DNA of 64,000 nucleotides, taken from positions 3,968,001-4,032,000 of the forward strand of contig NZ_CP074371.1 of assembly GCF_018362975.1 (NCBI RefSeq), in the 5' to 3' direction. The position numbers and the translations under genes were made by a program. The notes under the pieces were generated by a model that saw only the letters and a list, made by a program, of their open reading frames with translations, was not told where the DNA came from and did no database searches. The DNA is from Nocardia tengchongensis. Lineage in GTDB: Bacteria > Actinomycetota > Actinomycetes > Mycobacteriales > Mycobacteriaceae. Shown one piece after another: positions 22,109-31,349 of this stretch (position 1 is its first letter; each line of letters starts with the position of its first letter).

Positions 22109-25100
22109 GTGGCGGATCGCCTGACGGTGCGCGGAGCGCGAGAGCACAACCTCAAAGGGGTCGATCTCGACCTACCTCGCGACAGTCTCATCGTTTTCAC
22201 TGGCCTGTCCGGATCCGGGAAGTCCTCGCTGGCCTTCGACACGATCTTCGCCGAGGGCCAGCGCCGGTACGTGGAATCGCTGTCCGCCTATGCCCGCCAG
22301 TTCCTGGGGCAGATGGACAAGCCGGACGTGGACTTCATCGAGGGCCTCTCGCCCGCGGTGTCCATCGACCAGAAGTCGACCAACCGCAACCCGCGGTCCA
22401 CGGTCGGCACTATCACCGAGGTCTACGACTACCTGCGTCTGCTCTTCGCGCGCGCGGGCACCCCGCACTGCCCGGTCTGCGGTCATCTGATCGCCAAGCA
22501 GAGCCCGCAGCAGATCGTGGATCAGGTGCTGGCCATGCCGGAGGGCACCAAGTTCCAGGTGCTCGCGCCCGTGGTGCGCACCCGCAAGGGCGAATTCGTG
22601 GACCTGTTCGAGTCGCTGAACTCGCAGGGCTATTCGCGCGTCCGGGTCGACGGCGTGGTGCACGCGCTGACCGATCCGCCCAAGCTGAAGAAGCAGGAGA
22701 AGCACGATGTCGAGGTGGTCGTGGACCGCCTCGCCGTGAAGCCGAGTTCCAAACAGCGCCTGACCGATTCGATCGAGACCGCGCTGCGGCTGGCCGACGG
22801 CATCGTGGTGCTGGACTTCGTGGACCGCGACGAGCACGCCCACGATCGGGAGCGTCGCTTCTCCGAGCGGCTGGCCTGCCCGAACGGGCACCCGCTCGAC
22901 ATCGAGGATCTGGAACCGCGCTCGTTCTCCTTCAACTCGCCCTACGGCGCCTGCCCGGATTGCACGGGTCTGGGTATCCGCAAGGAGGTCGATCCGGATC
23001 TGGTTGTGCCGGATCAGGATCTGAGCCTGGCCGGCGGCGCGATCGCCCCGTGGTCGCGCGGGCAGACCGCCGAATACTTCACCCGCCTGCTGTCGGGTCT
23101 GGCCGAGGCGATCGGCTTCTCCATGGACACGCCCTGGAGCCAGCTGCCGCTCAAGGCGCGCAAGGCGGTGCTGGAGGGCAGTTCCGAGCAGGTGCACGTC
23201 TCCTACACCAACCGCTACGGCCGCAAGCGTTCCTATTACGCCGATTTCGAGGGTGTGATGCCGTTCCTGCAGCGGCGCATGGACGCCACCGAATCGGAGG
23301 CGATGAAGGAGCACTACGACGGGTACATGCGCGACATCCCGTGCCCGGTGTGCAGCGGCGCGCGGTTGCGCCCGGAGATCCTGGCGGTCACGCTCTCGGC
23401 CGGGCCGGACCGCAAATCCATTGCGGACCTGTCGGATCTGTCGATCGGCGATGCCGCGAAGTTCCTGAACACGCTGACCCTGGACGACCGGCAGGCGGCG
23501 ATCGCCGCGCAGGTGGTCAAGGAGATCCAGGCCCGGCTGGGCTTCCTGCTCGATGTCGGCCTGCAGTATCTGACGCTCTCGCGCGCCGCGGCGACCCTCT
23601 CCGGTGGTGAGGCGCAGCGCATCCGGCTGGCCACCCAGATCGGTTCGGGCCTGGTGGGCGTGCTGTACGTGCTGGACGAGCCGTCCATCGGCCTGCATCA
23701 GCGTGACAACCGCCGCTTGATCGAAACCCTCACGCGCCTCAAGAGTCTCGGCAACACCCTGATCGTGGTCGAGCACGACGAGGACACCATCCACGCCTCG
23801 GACTGGGTGGTCGACATCGGCCCGCTGGCCGGTGAGCACGGCGGCCAGGTGGTGTACTCGGGACCGTACGAGGGACTGCTGAAGGACAAGGACTCCCTCA
23901 CCGGCGCTTACCTTTCCGGCCGCGAGCGCATCGAGCTGCCCCTCGTGCGGCGGGCGATCGACAAGAAGAAGCAGCTGACGGTGGTCGGCGCGACCGAGCA
24001 CAACCTGCGCGACATCGACGTGAATTTCCCGTTGGGCGTGCTCACCGCGATCACCGGCGTCTCGGGTTCGGGTAAGTCGACGCTGGTCAACGACATTCTG
24101 GCGACCGTGCTGCAGAACAAGCTGAACGGCGCGCGCCAGGTGCCGGGCCGCCACACCCGGGTCAACGGCCTCGATCACCTGGACAAGCTGGTGCAGGTGG
24201 ACCAGTCGCCGATCGGCCGCACGCCGCGCTCGAATCCGGCCACCTACACGGGCGTTTTCGACAAGATCCGCACCCTGTTCGCGGCCACCACCGAGGCCAA
24301 GGTGCGCGGCTATCAGCCGGGCCGGTTCTCCTTCAATGTGAAGGGCGGCCGCTGCGAGGCGTGCTCGGGTGACGGCACGTTGAAGATCGAGATGAACTTC
24401 CTGCCGGACGTGTACGTCCCGTGCGAGGTGTGCCACGGTGCGCGCTACAACCGCGAGACGCTGGAAGTCCACTACAAGGGCAAGACCATCGCCGAGGTGC
24501 TGGACATGCCGATCGAGGAGGCCGCGGACTTCTTCGAGCCGGTGACCTCGATCCACCGCTACCTCAAGACCCTGGTCGATGTCGGTCTCGGCTATGTCCG
24601 CCTGGGACAGTCGGCTCCGACGCTCTCCGGTGGTGAGGCGCAGCGCGTGAAGCTGGCCGCCGAACTGCAGAAGCGTTCCACCGGCCGAACCATCTACATT
24701 CTCGACGAGCCCACCACGGGCCTGCACTTCGAGGACATCCGTAAGCTGCTGGCGGTCATCAACGGTCTGGTCGACAAGGGCAACTCGGTGATCGTCATCG
24801 AGCACAACCTCGATGTCATCAAGACCTCCGACTGGGTCATCGACATGGGCCCCGAGGGCGGTTCCGGCGGTGGCATGGTCATCGCCCAGGGCACCCCGGA
24901 AGACATTGCGGCGGTGCCGGAAAGCTACACGGGCCAGTTCCTGAAGGACGTGCTCGAGGCCCAGCCGTCGGCGCCGGCCGAACCCAAGGCGGTGAAGAAG
25001 GCGGCGGCGAAGAAGGCTCCCGCCAAGAAGGCCGCCCCGAAGACCGAGGCGCAGGCCGCGGCCACCAAGAAGGCGGCGGCCGCGCGCCGCAAGGCCGCCG

Positions 25101-25111
25101 CGCTGCGGTGA
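22109..25111 (+). CDS. uvrA: Excinuclease ABC subunit A
   Basis: UvrA is the damage-scanning ATPase of nucleotide excision repair. The GTG start gives [22 protein letters not shown], matching mycobacterial UvrA, with GGAAGG about eight bases upstream. Both ABC modules are complete: Walker [13 protein letters not shown] near residue 32 and [12 protein letters not shown] near 650, and signatures LSGGEAQRI and LSGGEAQRV. Zinc-binding cysteine pairs lie in CPVCGH, CPDCTG and CEACSGDGT. The last ~45 residues form a Lys/Ala-rich tail (repeats of KAAAKKA type) beyond the usual end, probably a DNA-binding extension. The total length is 1000 residues. Confidence 0.97.
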   Translation: MADRLTVRGAREHNLKGVDLDLPRDSLIVFTGLSGSGKSSLAFDTIFAEGQRRYVESLSAYARQFLGQMDKPDVDFIEGLSPAVSIDQKSTNRNPRSTVGTITEVYDYLRLLFARAGTPHCPVCGHLIAKQSPQQIVDQVLAMPEGTKFQVLAPVVRTRKGEFVDLFESLNSQGYSRVRVDGVVHALTDPPKLKKQEKHDVEVVVDRLAVKPSSKQRLTDSIETALRLADGIVVLDFVDRDEHAHDRERRFSERLACPNGHPLDIEDLEPRSFSFNSPYGACPDCTGLGIRKEVDPDLVVPDQDLSLAGGAIAPWSRGQTAEYFTRLLSGLAEAIGFSMDTPWSQLPLKARKAVLEGSSEQVHVSYTNRYGRKRSYYADFEGVMPFLQRRMDATESEAMKEHYDGYMRDIPCPVCSGARLRPEILAVTLSAGPDRKSIADLSDLSIGDAAKFLNTLTLDDRQAAIAAQVVKEIQARLGFLLDVGLQYLTLSRAAATLSGGEAQRIRLATQIGSGLVGVLYVLDEPSIGLHQRDNRRLIETLTRLKSLGNTLIVVEHDEDTIHASDWVVDIGPLAGEHGGQVVYSGPYEGLLKDKDSLTGAYLSGRERIELPLVRRAIDKKKQLTVVGATEHNLRDIDVNFPLGVLTAITGVSGSGKSTLVNDILATVLQNKLNGARQVPGRHTRVNGLDHLDKLVQVDQSPIGRTPRSNPATYTGVFDKIRTLFAATTEAKVRGYQPGRFSFNVKGGRCEACSGDGTLKIEMNFLPDVYVPCEVCHGARYNRETLEVHYKGKTIAEVLDMPIEEAADFFEPVTSIHRYLKTLVDVGLGYVRLGQSAPTLSGGEAQRVKLAAELQKRSTGRTIYILDEPTTGLHFEDIRKLLAVINGLVDKGNSVIVIEHNLDVIKTSDWVIDMGPEGGSGGGMVIAQGTPEDIAAVPESYTGQFLKDVLEAQPSAPAEPKAVKKAAAKKAPAKKAAPKTEAQAAATKKAAAARRKAAALR

Positions 25112-25123
25112 CGACCCGATAGT

Positions 25124-25163
25124 CGAAGGCCCCGTACCGATTCCGGTACGGGGCCTTCGCTTT
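25124..25163. terminator. Bidirectional terminator after uvrA
   Basis: A perfect 16-bp stem (25124-25139 and 25144-25159) with a 4-base loop is followed by CTTTT. It also ends the minus-strand exporter operon. Confidence 0.93.
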
Positions 25164-25169
25164 TCGCGC

Positions 25170-27080
25170 CTATTCGGCCGCGGCCACCGGCGTGGTGAGT
25201 TCCTTGACCTCGGCGATGTGACCGAAGTCGAGTTTGACGATCTGGTCGGCGCAGTCGAAGTACCGGTCGTCGTGGGTGATCACGATGACGGTCTTGCCGC
25301 GGTTCTTCAGCGAGACCAGGATCTCGCGGTAGAAGACGTCACGGAACTTCGGCTCCTGATCGGCGGCCCACTCGTCGAACAGGTAGATCGGCCGATCCTC
25401 GAGCAGAGCGGTCAACAGCGCCAGCCGCTTGCGCTGCCCCTGGGACAGCGCGATGGTGGACAGCCGGCCGTTCTCCACGGTGACCTTGTCGTCGATCCGC
25501 AGTTCCCGCAGGTACTTCCGGACCTCCTCGTCGACTCCCTCGTCGAAGCCGAGATAATCCTCGAACAGGTGGAAGTCGGTGAACACCGCCGAGGTGTTCT
25601 GCCGGAACCATTCGATGTTCTCGTGGTCGATCGCCTCGCCGTTGAGCGACAGGTGACCCTGCTGCGGGACGTAGAGGCCGGTGAGCAGTTTGGCCAGGGT
25701 GGATTTGCCGCTGCCGTTGCCGCCCACGATGAAGGTGAGCTGACCGGGCTCGAAGGTCAGGTCCAGCGGTCCGAGGTGGAACCCGGAGCCGTCGGCCTGC
25801 GGCGGGTCCATGGGACCGGCCATCGGTACTGGTCCGCCGCGGCCGCCGTGGCCGACGAACCTGTGCCCGTTGACATCCGGCCGATCCACCCCCTCCGGGC
25901 CGCGTCCCGGAGGCGGGCCGCCGGGTCGTCCGCCGGGATGCGGTCCGGGACGTCCGCCCACGGGCGCGCCCGGCGCCCCGGGCCGGCCACCACCGCCGGG
26001 ATGCGGTCGCGCACCGCCGCCGGGGTGGGGTCCGGTGCCGGGCGGCGGGAACGCCGGCGGGGCCTCGGTCAGATAGCTGTAGCCGACGTCGTTGAGTTCC
26101 AGCCGGGCGGCGGTGACAGCGGGCCGCTCGGTGTAGGGCAGGCTCGATTCGTCGTGCGCGGTCTGGATGCTCAGGTTGAGCGAGCGGATCTTGGACAGCG
26201 CCACGTCACCGCGCAGCAGGTCCGGGATCCGGTGCATGAAGTTCTGCATGGGCATCGCCAGGAACGTGGTGACCAGGACATAGCCGACCATGACGTTCTG
26301 TGGCAGATGCAGGGACCGCGCCAGCCCGAACAGGATGAGCGCCATGGTGGCCAGCTGCAACAGCTGCCCGAACCCTTGGGCGACAGTGAATTTCGACCCG
26401 GCGTCGATGTTCTGCGCCCGCAGCGTCTCGGCGGAGCCGAGCAGGTGCTTGTCCATGAAGTCGCGTCGCCGCCCGCGGTGCAGCTTGAGCTCCTTGATGC
26501 CCAGCGACACCGCCTGGAACGAGCGCAGCAGCCCGTCCTCGTTCTCGCGCGCCGAGTGGTACAGGGCGCGCACCCGCTTGAGAACCAGTTCGACACAGGC
26601 GATTCCGAGCAGCGTGCCCGCCACGGTGGTGGCGAAGATCGGGCCGGACACGACCGCGAGGAACACGAAGCAACCCACGATGGTGGCCAGGTCGATGCAG
26701 ATGCTCGGAATGGCCGTGACCGCCTGCGACAGCGCCCGCACGTCCTCGGTGAGCGTCGCGATCAGCCGGTGCTGGCCGAGCCGCTCGAGGTGCTCGAGCG
26801 GTGCGGACACGATGCGCGCGCTGAGGTCGGCGCGCAGCCGGTAGATGGCGTCCTGCGCCAGCCGGATCAGCAGCACCTGCGAGATCACGCCGCTGATCAG
26901 GATGACCAGCGCGGTCGCCACGAAGGCCCCGACGGTGACGCCCGGGTGCGGTTCCGGTGACACCACTCCCCGAATCAATGTCACCAGGTAGGTATTGGCC
27001 GCACCGCAGACGAGACCGGCGGCGATGACGCCGGCGATCCGCATCCACGAGATGGAGATGAGGAATCTGATGAGTTGCAT
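25170..27080 (-). CDS. ABC exporter, cyclic-peptide/SyrD-like half-transporter with a Pro/Gly-rich insert
   Basis: The 636-residue protein fuses a six-helix membrane domain (residues 1-290) to an ATPase. The layout is that of the SyrD/PvdE cyclic-peptide exporter family. Walker A is GGNGSGKS (453-460), the signature is LSQGQ, and Walker B is IYLFDEWAADQEP. An unusual insert of about 90 residues (341-432) lies inside the first beta-sheet of the ATPase, between VGYSYLTEAP and FHLGPLDLTF. It is almost all Pro, Gly, Arg and His, with HPGG three times. It is the third gene of an operon with a type III polyketide synthase and a desaturase. The ATG at 27080 starts 41 bp after the PKS stop. Confidence 0.88.
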   Translation of the reverse strand: MQLIRFLISISWMRIAGVIAAGLVCGAANTYLVTLIRGVVSPEPHPGVTVGAFVATALVILISGVISQVLLIRLAQDAIYRLRADLSARIVSAPLEHLERLGQHRLIATLTEDVRALSQAVTAIPSICIDLATIVGCFVFLAVVSGPIFATTVAGTLLGIACVELVLKRVRALYHSARENEDGLLRSFQAVSLGIKELKLHRGRRRDFMDKHLLGSAETLRAQNIDAGSKFTVAQGFGQLLQLATMALILFGLARSLHLPQNVMVGYVLVTTFLAMPMQNFMHRIPDLLRGDVALSKIRSLNLSIQTAHDESSLPYTERPAVTAARLELNDVGYSYLTEAPPAFPPPGTGPHPGGGARPHPGGGGRPGAPGAPVGGRPGPHPGGRPGGPPPGRGPEGVDRPDVNGHRFVGHGGRGGPVPMAGPMDPPQADGSGFHLGPLDLTFEPGQLTFIVGGNGSGKSTLAKLLTGLYVPQQGHLSLNGEAIDHENIEWFRQNTSAVFTDFHLFEDYLGFDEGVDEEVRKYLRELRIDDKVTVENGRLSTIALSQGQRKRLALLTALLEDRPIYLFDEWAADQEPKFRDVFYREILVSLKNRGKTVIVITHDDRYFDCADQIVKLDFGHIAEVKELTTPVAAAE

Positions 27081-27120
27081 GGCTGCTGGGCTCTCTGGAC
27101 GACTGTGCGGGTCGGACTGG

Positions 27121-28317
27121 TCAGGAACGGATGACGTCGAAGACGACGCCCTCGAGGGTGACACCGGGCGCGAAGGAGAACGCGACGCCCGTCGAGATCG
27201 GCTGTGCCGCCGCCTGTGCGACCATCTGCTCGAGCACGAAGATCAGCGAGACGCTGAGCATGTTGCCGTATTCGGCGAGCACGTCCCAGCTGGTGGCGGC
27301 CTGCTCGGAGCCGAGGCCGAGCGAGCGCACCGACTCCTCGATGATCTTGGGGCCGCCCGGGTGGATGGCCCACAGATCGATGTCGGACTTGGTCAGGCCC
27401 TGGCGCGCCAGCACCTCGGTCACCACCGGGTCCACGCCGCGCAGGATGTACTGCGGCAGGTTCTCCGACAGCTCGCAGGTGATGCCGTTGTCGTTGACGC
27501 CCAGCACGATTCCGTCCTCGGCGTCGTCGAACAGGTAGCTGAAGCTGTCGCGCACGACGATGGAGCCGGCCGGAAGCTGCTGGTGCGCCTGGCGGGCGCC
27601 GATGACCACCGCGCCGCAGCCGTCACCGAAGAGGCTGTGGATGATGACGTCGTTGACGTTGTCGTCGAACACGGCGTTCACCGAGCTCAGCTCGATGCAG
27701 ATGACCAGCGCCTTCTTGTCCGGGTGCGCGCGAACGTAATCGGTGGCGGCGCGCACCGAGTTCATGGCCGCGGCGCAGCCCATGAAGTTCACGACGACCC
27801 GGTTGACGGCGGGGGACAGGCCCAGCTGCTTGACCACGGCCACGTCCACGCCGGGGGCGATGAACCCGGTGCTGGTGGCGAAGACCAGCATGCCGACCTC
27901 GCCGGCGGGGTCCTCGAGGTGGGCGATGGCGCGTCCGGCCACGTCCACGGCCAGCGGCACCGCGTGGTCGTAGAAGGTGTTCATGCGGTCGCGGATGGTG
28001 CCCGATTCCCGGCTGTAGGACAGGAATTCGGGGTCGATCGGGTCGACCGCGAGGTGGCGGGTGGTGACCCGGGTCTTCTGGTAGATCCGCGGAATCCGGG
28101 CCTGCTGGGCCGGGTCGGTGAACAGCCCGGCCACCTGGGCGGCGGCGTCGGCCTGCGAGAAGATCTGCGCGGGCGCTCCGGTGGCGATGGACTCGATCAC
28201 GCCGACGGTGGTCGGCGGGGCCGGCGGCAGCGGCGTCGGCGCGAAGTCGTACCCGGGTTCGCCTCCCGCGAACCGGGTCACGGGCCCAGTGGCCCCTTCA
28301 TCGATGGTGATGGACAC
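27121..28317 (-). CDS. Type III polyketide synthase (chalcone/stilbene synthase family)
   Basis: These homodimeric synthases extend an acyl-CoA starter with malonyl-CoA and cyclise it to resorcinols or pyrones without a carrier protein. The 398-residue protein has the complete triad: cysteine 181 in NFMGCAAAMN, histidine 319 in WAIHPGGPKI and asparagine 352 in AEYGNMLSVS. The closing loop FSFAPGVTLEGVVF is present. An N-terminal extension of about 35 residues is Pro-rich. The GTG start at 28317 follows GGGAG. It lies between a desaturase and an exporter, so a long-chain acyl starter is a reasonable guess. Confidence 0.92.
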   Translation of the reverse strand: MSITIDEGATGPVTRFAGGEPGYDFAPTPLPPAPPTTVGVIESIATGAPAQIFSQADAAAQVAGLFTDPAQQARIPRIYQKTRVTTRHLAVDPIDPEFLSYSRESGTIRDRMNTFYDHAVPLAVDVAGRAIAHLEDPAGEVGMLVFATSTGFIAPGVDVAVVKQLGLSPAVNRVVVNFMGCAAAMNSVRAATDYVRAHPDKKALVICIELSSVNAVFDDNVNDVIIHSLFGDGCGAVVIGARQAHQQLPAGSIVVRDSFSYLFDDAEDGIVLGVNDNGITCELSENLPQYILRGVDPVVTEVLARQGLTKSDIDLWAIHPGGPKIIEESVRSLGLGSEQAATSWDVLAEYGNMLSVSLIFVLEQMVAQAAAQPISTGVAFSFAPGVTLEGVVFDVIRS

Positions 28318-28399
28318 GATGACTCCCCTCGTATTCTTTGGTGAAGATCCGCGGTGCGTCCGGCGCATGTGCGGACGCCCCGCGGTGCCCGGAATCGGT

Positions 28400-29884
28400 T
28401 CAGACCGTGCCGATTCCGGTGAAGCCCTGGGCGGTGTAGACGACACAGGTCTTCAGGGCCAGCGGTGAGAAGTGCTCCTTGACGAACCCCCACTTGCGTT
28501 CCACCGCGTCGTCGGACGGCGCGAGAATGTAGGTGCGGATCTGCTTGGGGAAGCGGTCGGTGAAGAAGCTCTTGGCCGGCAGCCATTCCACGCCGAACTT
28601 CTCCGACTCCTCACGCAGCACGTCCTCGGTGGCGATATTGGCGAAACCACTGCGCTGGTAAGGCAATACGTGGTGCACCCGGTGCGAGCTGAGGCCCGCG
28701 GACAGGAAGCAGTCCAGGTAGCGGTTGCCGACCACCTTCAGGTCGTAGGCCTGCTCGATCTGGTCGACGCCCCAGTCCTCGGTGTTGTGCTCGAGTTCCT
28801 CGGCCTCGACCTCGAAGTCGTGGCTGGCCACCACCAGGAAGGTGGAGACCCACAGGGTGATCACGAATTGCAGGGCCCAGGCCCAGAAGTCGCCCATCAC
28901 GGTGAAGGCGATGAGCTCGCCCAGCAGCAGGAACCGCGCGCCGAAGGACCCGATGAAGTGCGGCAGCGCCCCGCCCCAGGTGCCGTACATGTCCTTGATG
29001 CCCACCTTGCGGGTGAGGCGGCAGACGTCGAGCAGGCGGATGGTCATGCCGGTGACGGTGTGACCGAACTTGTGCAGGGTGTGGATCGGCACCCGGTACA
29101 GCCGTGGGATCCGCATCATCATGGTGAAGACGTTCTTCTTGATGTCGACTTCACTCTGGGTGTGCGGGTGGTGCAGCAGGGCGTGCCCGTCGGCGGTCAC
29201 GAAAGCCAGTGCGACGTAATTGAAGTCGAAGGCATTCGTGTAGATCTTGTTCATGCCCTTCTGGGCGCGGTGAATGGCGTAGTGCCCGAAGCCGGCGAGC
29301 GAGCTGCGCAACAGCACCATGGCGATCACGAACACCGGCAGCGGCATCCAGGGGCGCTCGAACAGGCGCAGGCCCTGTACCGCGAAATACAGCACGGCGA
29401 GCACGGCCACCACGATGTTGAAGTAGGTGTCCATGCGCCGGATGCGCGCGGCCAGCTCGGGTTCCTTGAGCCGGGCCTTCACCTTGTGCAGCAGGTCGTC
29501 CTTGTTGTCGAAGCTGAACTTCGGGGTGTCGCGCCAGCTGTCGAAGCCCTCGTTGAACAGGAACGCCGGGGCGTTGGCCTTGGGGTGGATGTCCTCGGGC
29601 AGGGCGTCGCGGTCGAGGGCGTACTTCTTCAGGATCCGGCCGATGGCTTCCGGATTCTTGTGGTACGAACCGACGATCGAGGTGATGTCGCGATTCTTGG
29701 TGCGGCCGATGAAGAACTCGCCGCCGGGATGCTTGGAGATCCAGTCGGAGAGGTCGTAGGCTTTGCCGTCATAGACCCAGACGTTGGATATCGGCGGCGG
29801 GCCGTCGAGCGGGGGCCGGCGGAATTCACCTTCGGGCGCCTGCCGTTCGACCGTGGCCTCGGCCTCTGGCCGTTCGATCGTCAT
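28400..29884 (-). CDS. Cytochrome b5-fused membrane fatty acid desaturase
   Basis: The N-terminal cytochrome b5 domain holds the haem motif HPGGE at residues 52-56 and the second haem histidine at 75. The membrane part carries the di-iron histidine boxes HYAIHR (201-206), HALLHHPH (234-241) and HRVHH (401-405), with hydrophobic segments at about 155-175, 181-200 and 318-350. This is the layout of front-end or sphingolipid-type desaturases and hydroxylases, which is uncommon in bacteria. The substrate is probably a long acyl chain. The ATG at 29884 has GGAGGAAAG upstream. It is the first gene of the operon with the type III PKS (83 bp downstream). Confidence 0.9.
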   Translation of the reverse strand: MTIERPEAEATVERQAPEGEFRRPPLDGPPPISNVWVYDGKAYDLSDWISKHPGGEFFIGRTKNRDITSIVGSYHKNPEAIGRILKKYALDRDALPEDIHPKANAPAFLFNEGFDSWRDTPKFSFDNKDDLLHKVKARLKEPELAARIRRMDTYFNIVVAVLAVLYFAVQGLRLFERPWMPLPVFVIAMVLLRSSLAGFGHYAIHRAQKGMNKIYTNAFDFNYVALAFVTADGHALLHHPHTQSEVDIKKNVFTMMMRIPRLYRVPIHTLHKFGHTVTGMTIRLLDVCRLTRKVGIKDMYGTWGGALPHFIGSFGARFLLLGELIAFTVMGDFWAWALQFVITLWVSTFLVVASHDFEVEAEELEHNTEDWGVDQIEQAYDLKVVGNRYLDCFLSAGLSSHRVHHVLPYQRSGFANIATEDVLREESEKFGVEWLPAKSFFTDRFPKQIRTYILAPSDDAVERKWGFVKEHFSPLALKTCVVYTAQGFTGIGTV

Positions 29885-29998
29885 TGCTTTCCTCCACACG
29901 CAGACACCGCGGTCGATCTTTCACACGGAATCGTCGATGCTGCGGCTTGCATTTCACTGAACAATCTCTTAAGCGGGCTTTTGTTAACAGTGGCCCGG

Positions 29999-30068
29999 AA
30001 AAAATGCGAAAGCCGGCCGGGGCGCTACGACAGCCGTTGCCGCCGTTGCGTGTTCCCCGAACCGGCTC
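29999..30068 (-). terminator. Probable terminator after the lipoprotein gene
   Basis: On the minus strand a GC-rich stem (arms 30056-30068 and 30012-30023, one small mismatch) with a long loop is followed by seven Ts (29999-30005). It lies between the lipoprotein stop and the desaturase operon. Confidence 0.5.
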
Positions 30069-30096
30069 TCAACTCACAGGACAAGCGGGCGCGTGT

Positions 30097-30927
30097 CTAG
30101 CCGCCGGGCTTGGTGACGTGGACCGGCTTGGCCCAGTCGGACAGGGTGACGGTGACCGTGCCCGAGTCCTTGGTCACGATGGCGCGCACCAGGTTCGGGC
30201 CGGTGCCCGGCGAGGCGGCGGTGGAGGGCAGGGTGGTGCCGGTGCCGCTGGGCGGGGCGACGTCCTTGATGTACAGGGTGATCGGGAACTCGCCGCCGTC
30301 CTTGCCGATCTGCGGGACGACCGGGTCCATGACGGAGGCGTCGATGGTGCCGGTGATCTTGACGGTGTCGATGCCGTCGATCTTCTCGCGGGCCTCGGCC
30401 TTGGCGTTCTTCACCTGCGAGATGGCGAACGCGAGACCCTTGTCCTTGTCGAGCAGGACGCCCGGGTCGTAGATCTTCTCGGCGGGGCCGACGGGGGAGT
30501 ACTTGGTGCCGTCGCCGGTGTAGAGGGTCTTGTCGACGACCATGAACTTGGTCTTGGTGAAGTCGCCGCCCTCCTTGACCTTCACCTCGGCGTCGCCGAT
30601 GGCCTGGCCTTGGCCCTGCGGCTGGTTGGTGACGTCGGCCTTGATGTTCTTGACCGAGAGCGTCGGCAGGTCCTTGACGTCGAGCACCACGTGCACCGAC
30701 TGCAGGGTCTGGGTGGTCTTGGCGGATTCGGCCACGATCTGCGCGCCGTCGGGCAGCTGCGACGGCGGGGCCGCCTGCGAGGTGGTGGCCTTGCTGTCCG
30801 AGCTGGAGGACGAGGTGCAGCCGGCCACCAGCGCGGCGGTCGCGGCCGCGGCGATCATGATCGGGAGCACGCCGCGCCGAATCCGGCTTCCGGACGTGCG
30901 GTTCCCCTGGGATATCAAGTCATTCAT
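30097..30927 (-). CDS. LppX/LprAFG family lipoprotein
   Basis: A lipoprotein signal with RRGVLPIMIAAAATAALVAGC gives a lipobox LVAGC near residue 36, followed by a Ser-rich linker. The 240-residue mature domain has the LprG/LppX beta-fold: SVHVVLDVKDLPTLSVKNIKADV, VVDKTLYTGDGTKYSPVG and the ending VTVTLSDWAKPVHVTKPGG. In mycobacteria LprG carries triacylated lipids and lipoglycans and LppX carries phthiocerol dimycocerosates across the periplasm, so this protein probably moves an acylated lipid. No P55-like transporter follows it. The start at 30927 has GGGGG upstream. Confidence 0.9.
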   Translation of the reverse strand: MNDLISQGNRTSGSRIRRGVLPIMIAAAATAALVAGCTSSSSSDSKATTSQAAPPSQLPDGAQIVAESAKTTQTLQSVHVVLDVKDLPTLSVKNIKADVTNQPQGQGQAIGDAEVKVKEGGDFTKTKFMVVDKTLYTGDGTKYSPVGPAEKIYDPGVLLDKDKGLAFAISQVKNAKAEAREKIDGIDTVKITGTIDASVMDPVVPQIGKDGGEFPITLYIKDVAPPSGTGTTLPSTAASPGTGPNLVRAIVTKDSGTVTVTLSDWAKPVHVTKPGG

Positions 30928-31307
30928 GTACAACCCCCGAAGTCCATTCGATCTCGTAGTGAGGGCAGCCTTGCCGCCGCCCGTCGTAGTATGCAGGACG
31001 TCGCCCGCATTCGCGCCGATCGGTGCGATACTGCGGCATCCAACCAGCACCGGCTCGGTATCGCCAGCGCATTTCGATCTTGCAGCCGCACAGGCGATTA
31101 CCCTGCAACCCAGCTATGTCGCACGTCGGGCCGAGTGTTAACAGGTCCGAAGATCGCAGCAAGCCTAGCGTCCGATTCTGCGGATACTGTTCTGTCGCTA
31201 AATGTTTGCCAGTCGCTCGCTTATAGCTCGGCGTAAACCCTTTTGCCGTGCGGGTATTGGCTTCTTCCTGGGTGGGTATTGACATTGCCTGCCCGCTGCG
31301 CCCAATA
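30928..31307. other. Divergent intergenic region
   Basis: The region between the lipoprotein and the methyltransferase is lower in GC than its surroundings. A perfect TTGACA (31279-31284) is a likely -35 for the plus-strand methyltransferase gene, with an AT-rich CAATATGAA 18 bases on. No gene is supported here. Confidence 0.45.
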
Positions 31308-31335
31308 TGAACATACGTTCATGAACTGTCGTTCA
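31308..31335. promoter_or_regulatory. Tandem palindromic operators before the methyltransferase-TetR pair
   Basis: Two perfect palindromes of form TGAAC-N4-GTTCA lie head to tail without a gap: TGAACATACGTTCA at 31308-31321 and TGAACTGTCGTTCA at 31322-31335. They sit just downstream of a TTGACA box and 14 bases before the methyltransferase start. The TetR regulator encoded in the same operon (32193-32807) is the natural candidate to bind them. Confidence 0.72.
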
Positions 31336-31349
31336 TATAGGAGTCGATC

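Noticed and set aside
22172..24805. An 877-codon open frame antisense to uvrA
   Set aside because: It is a codon-bias shadow of uvrA. It is low in complexity, has no ribosome-binding site and no domain, and the sense frame is a complete UvrA.
30928..31307. A tRNA or small RNA gene in the lower-GC gap before the methyltransferase
   Set aside because: No cloverleaf, conserved T-loop sequence or terminator-ended hairpin could be found by eye.
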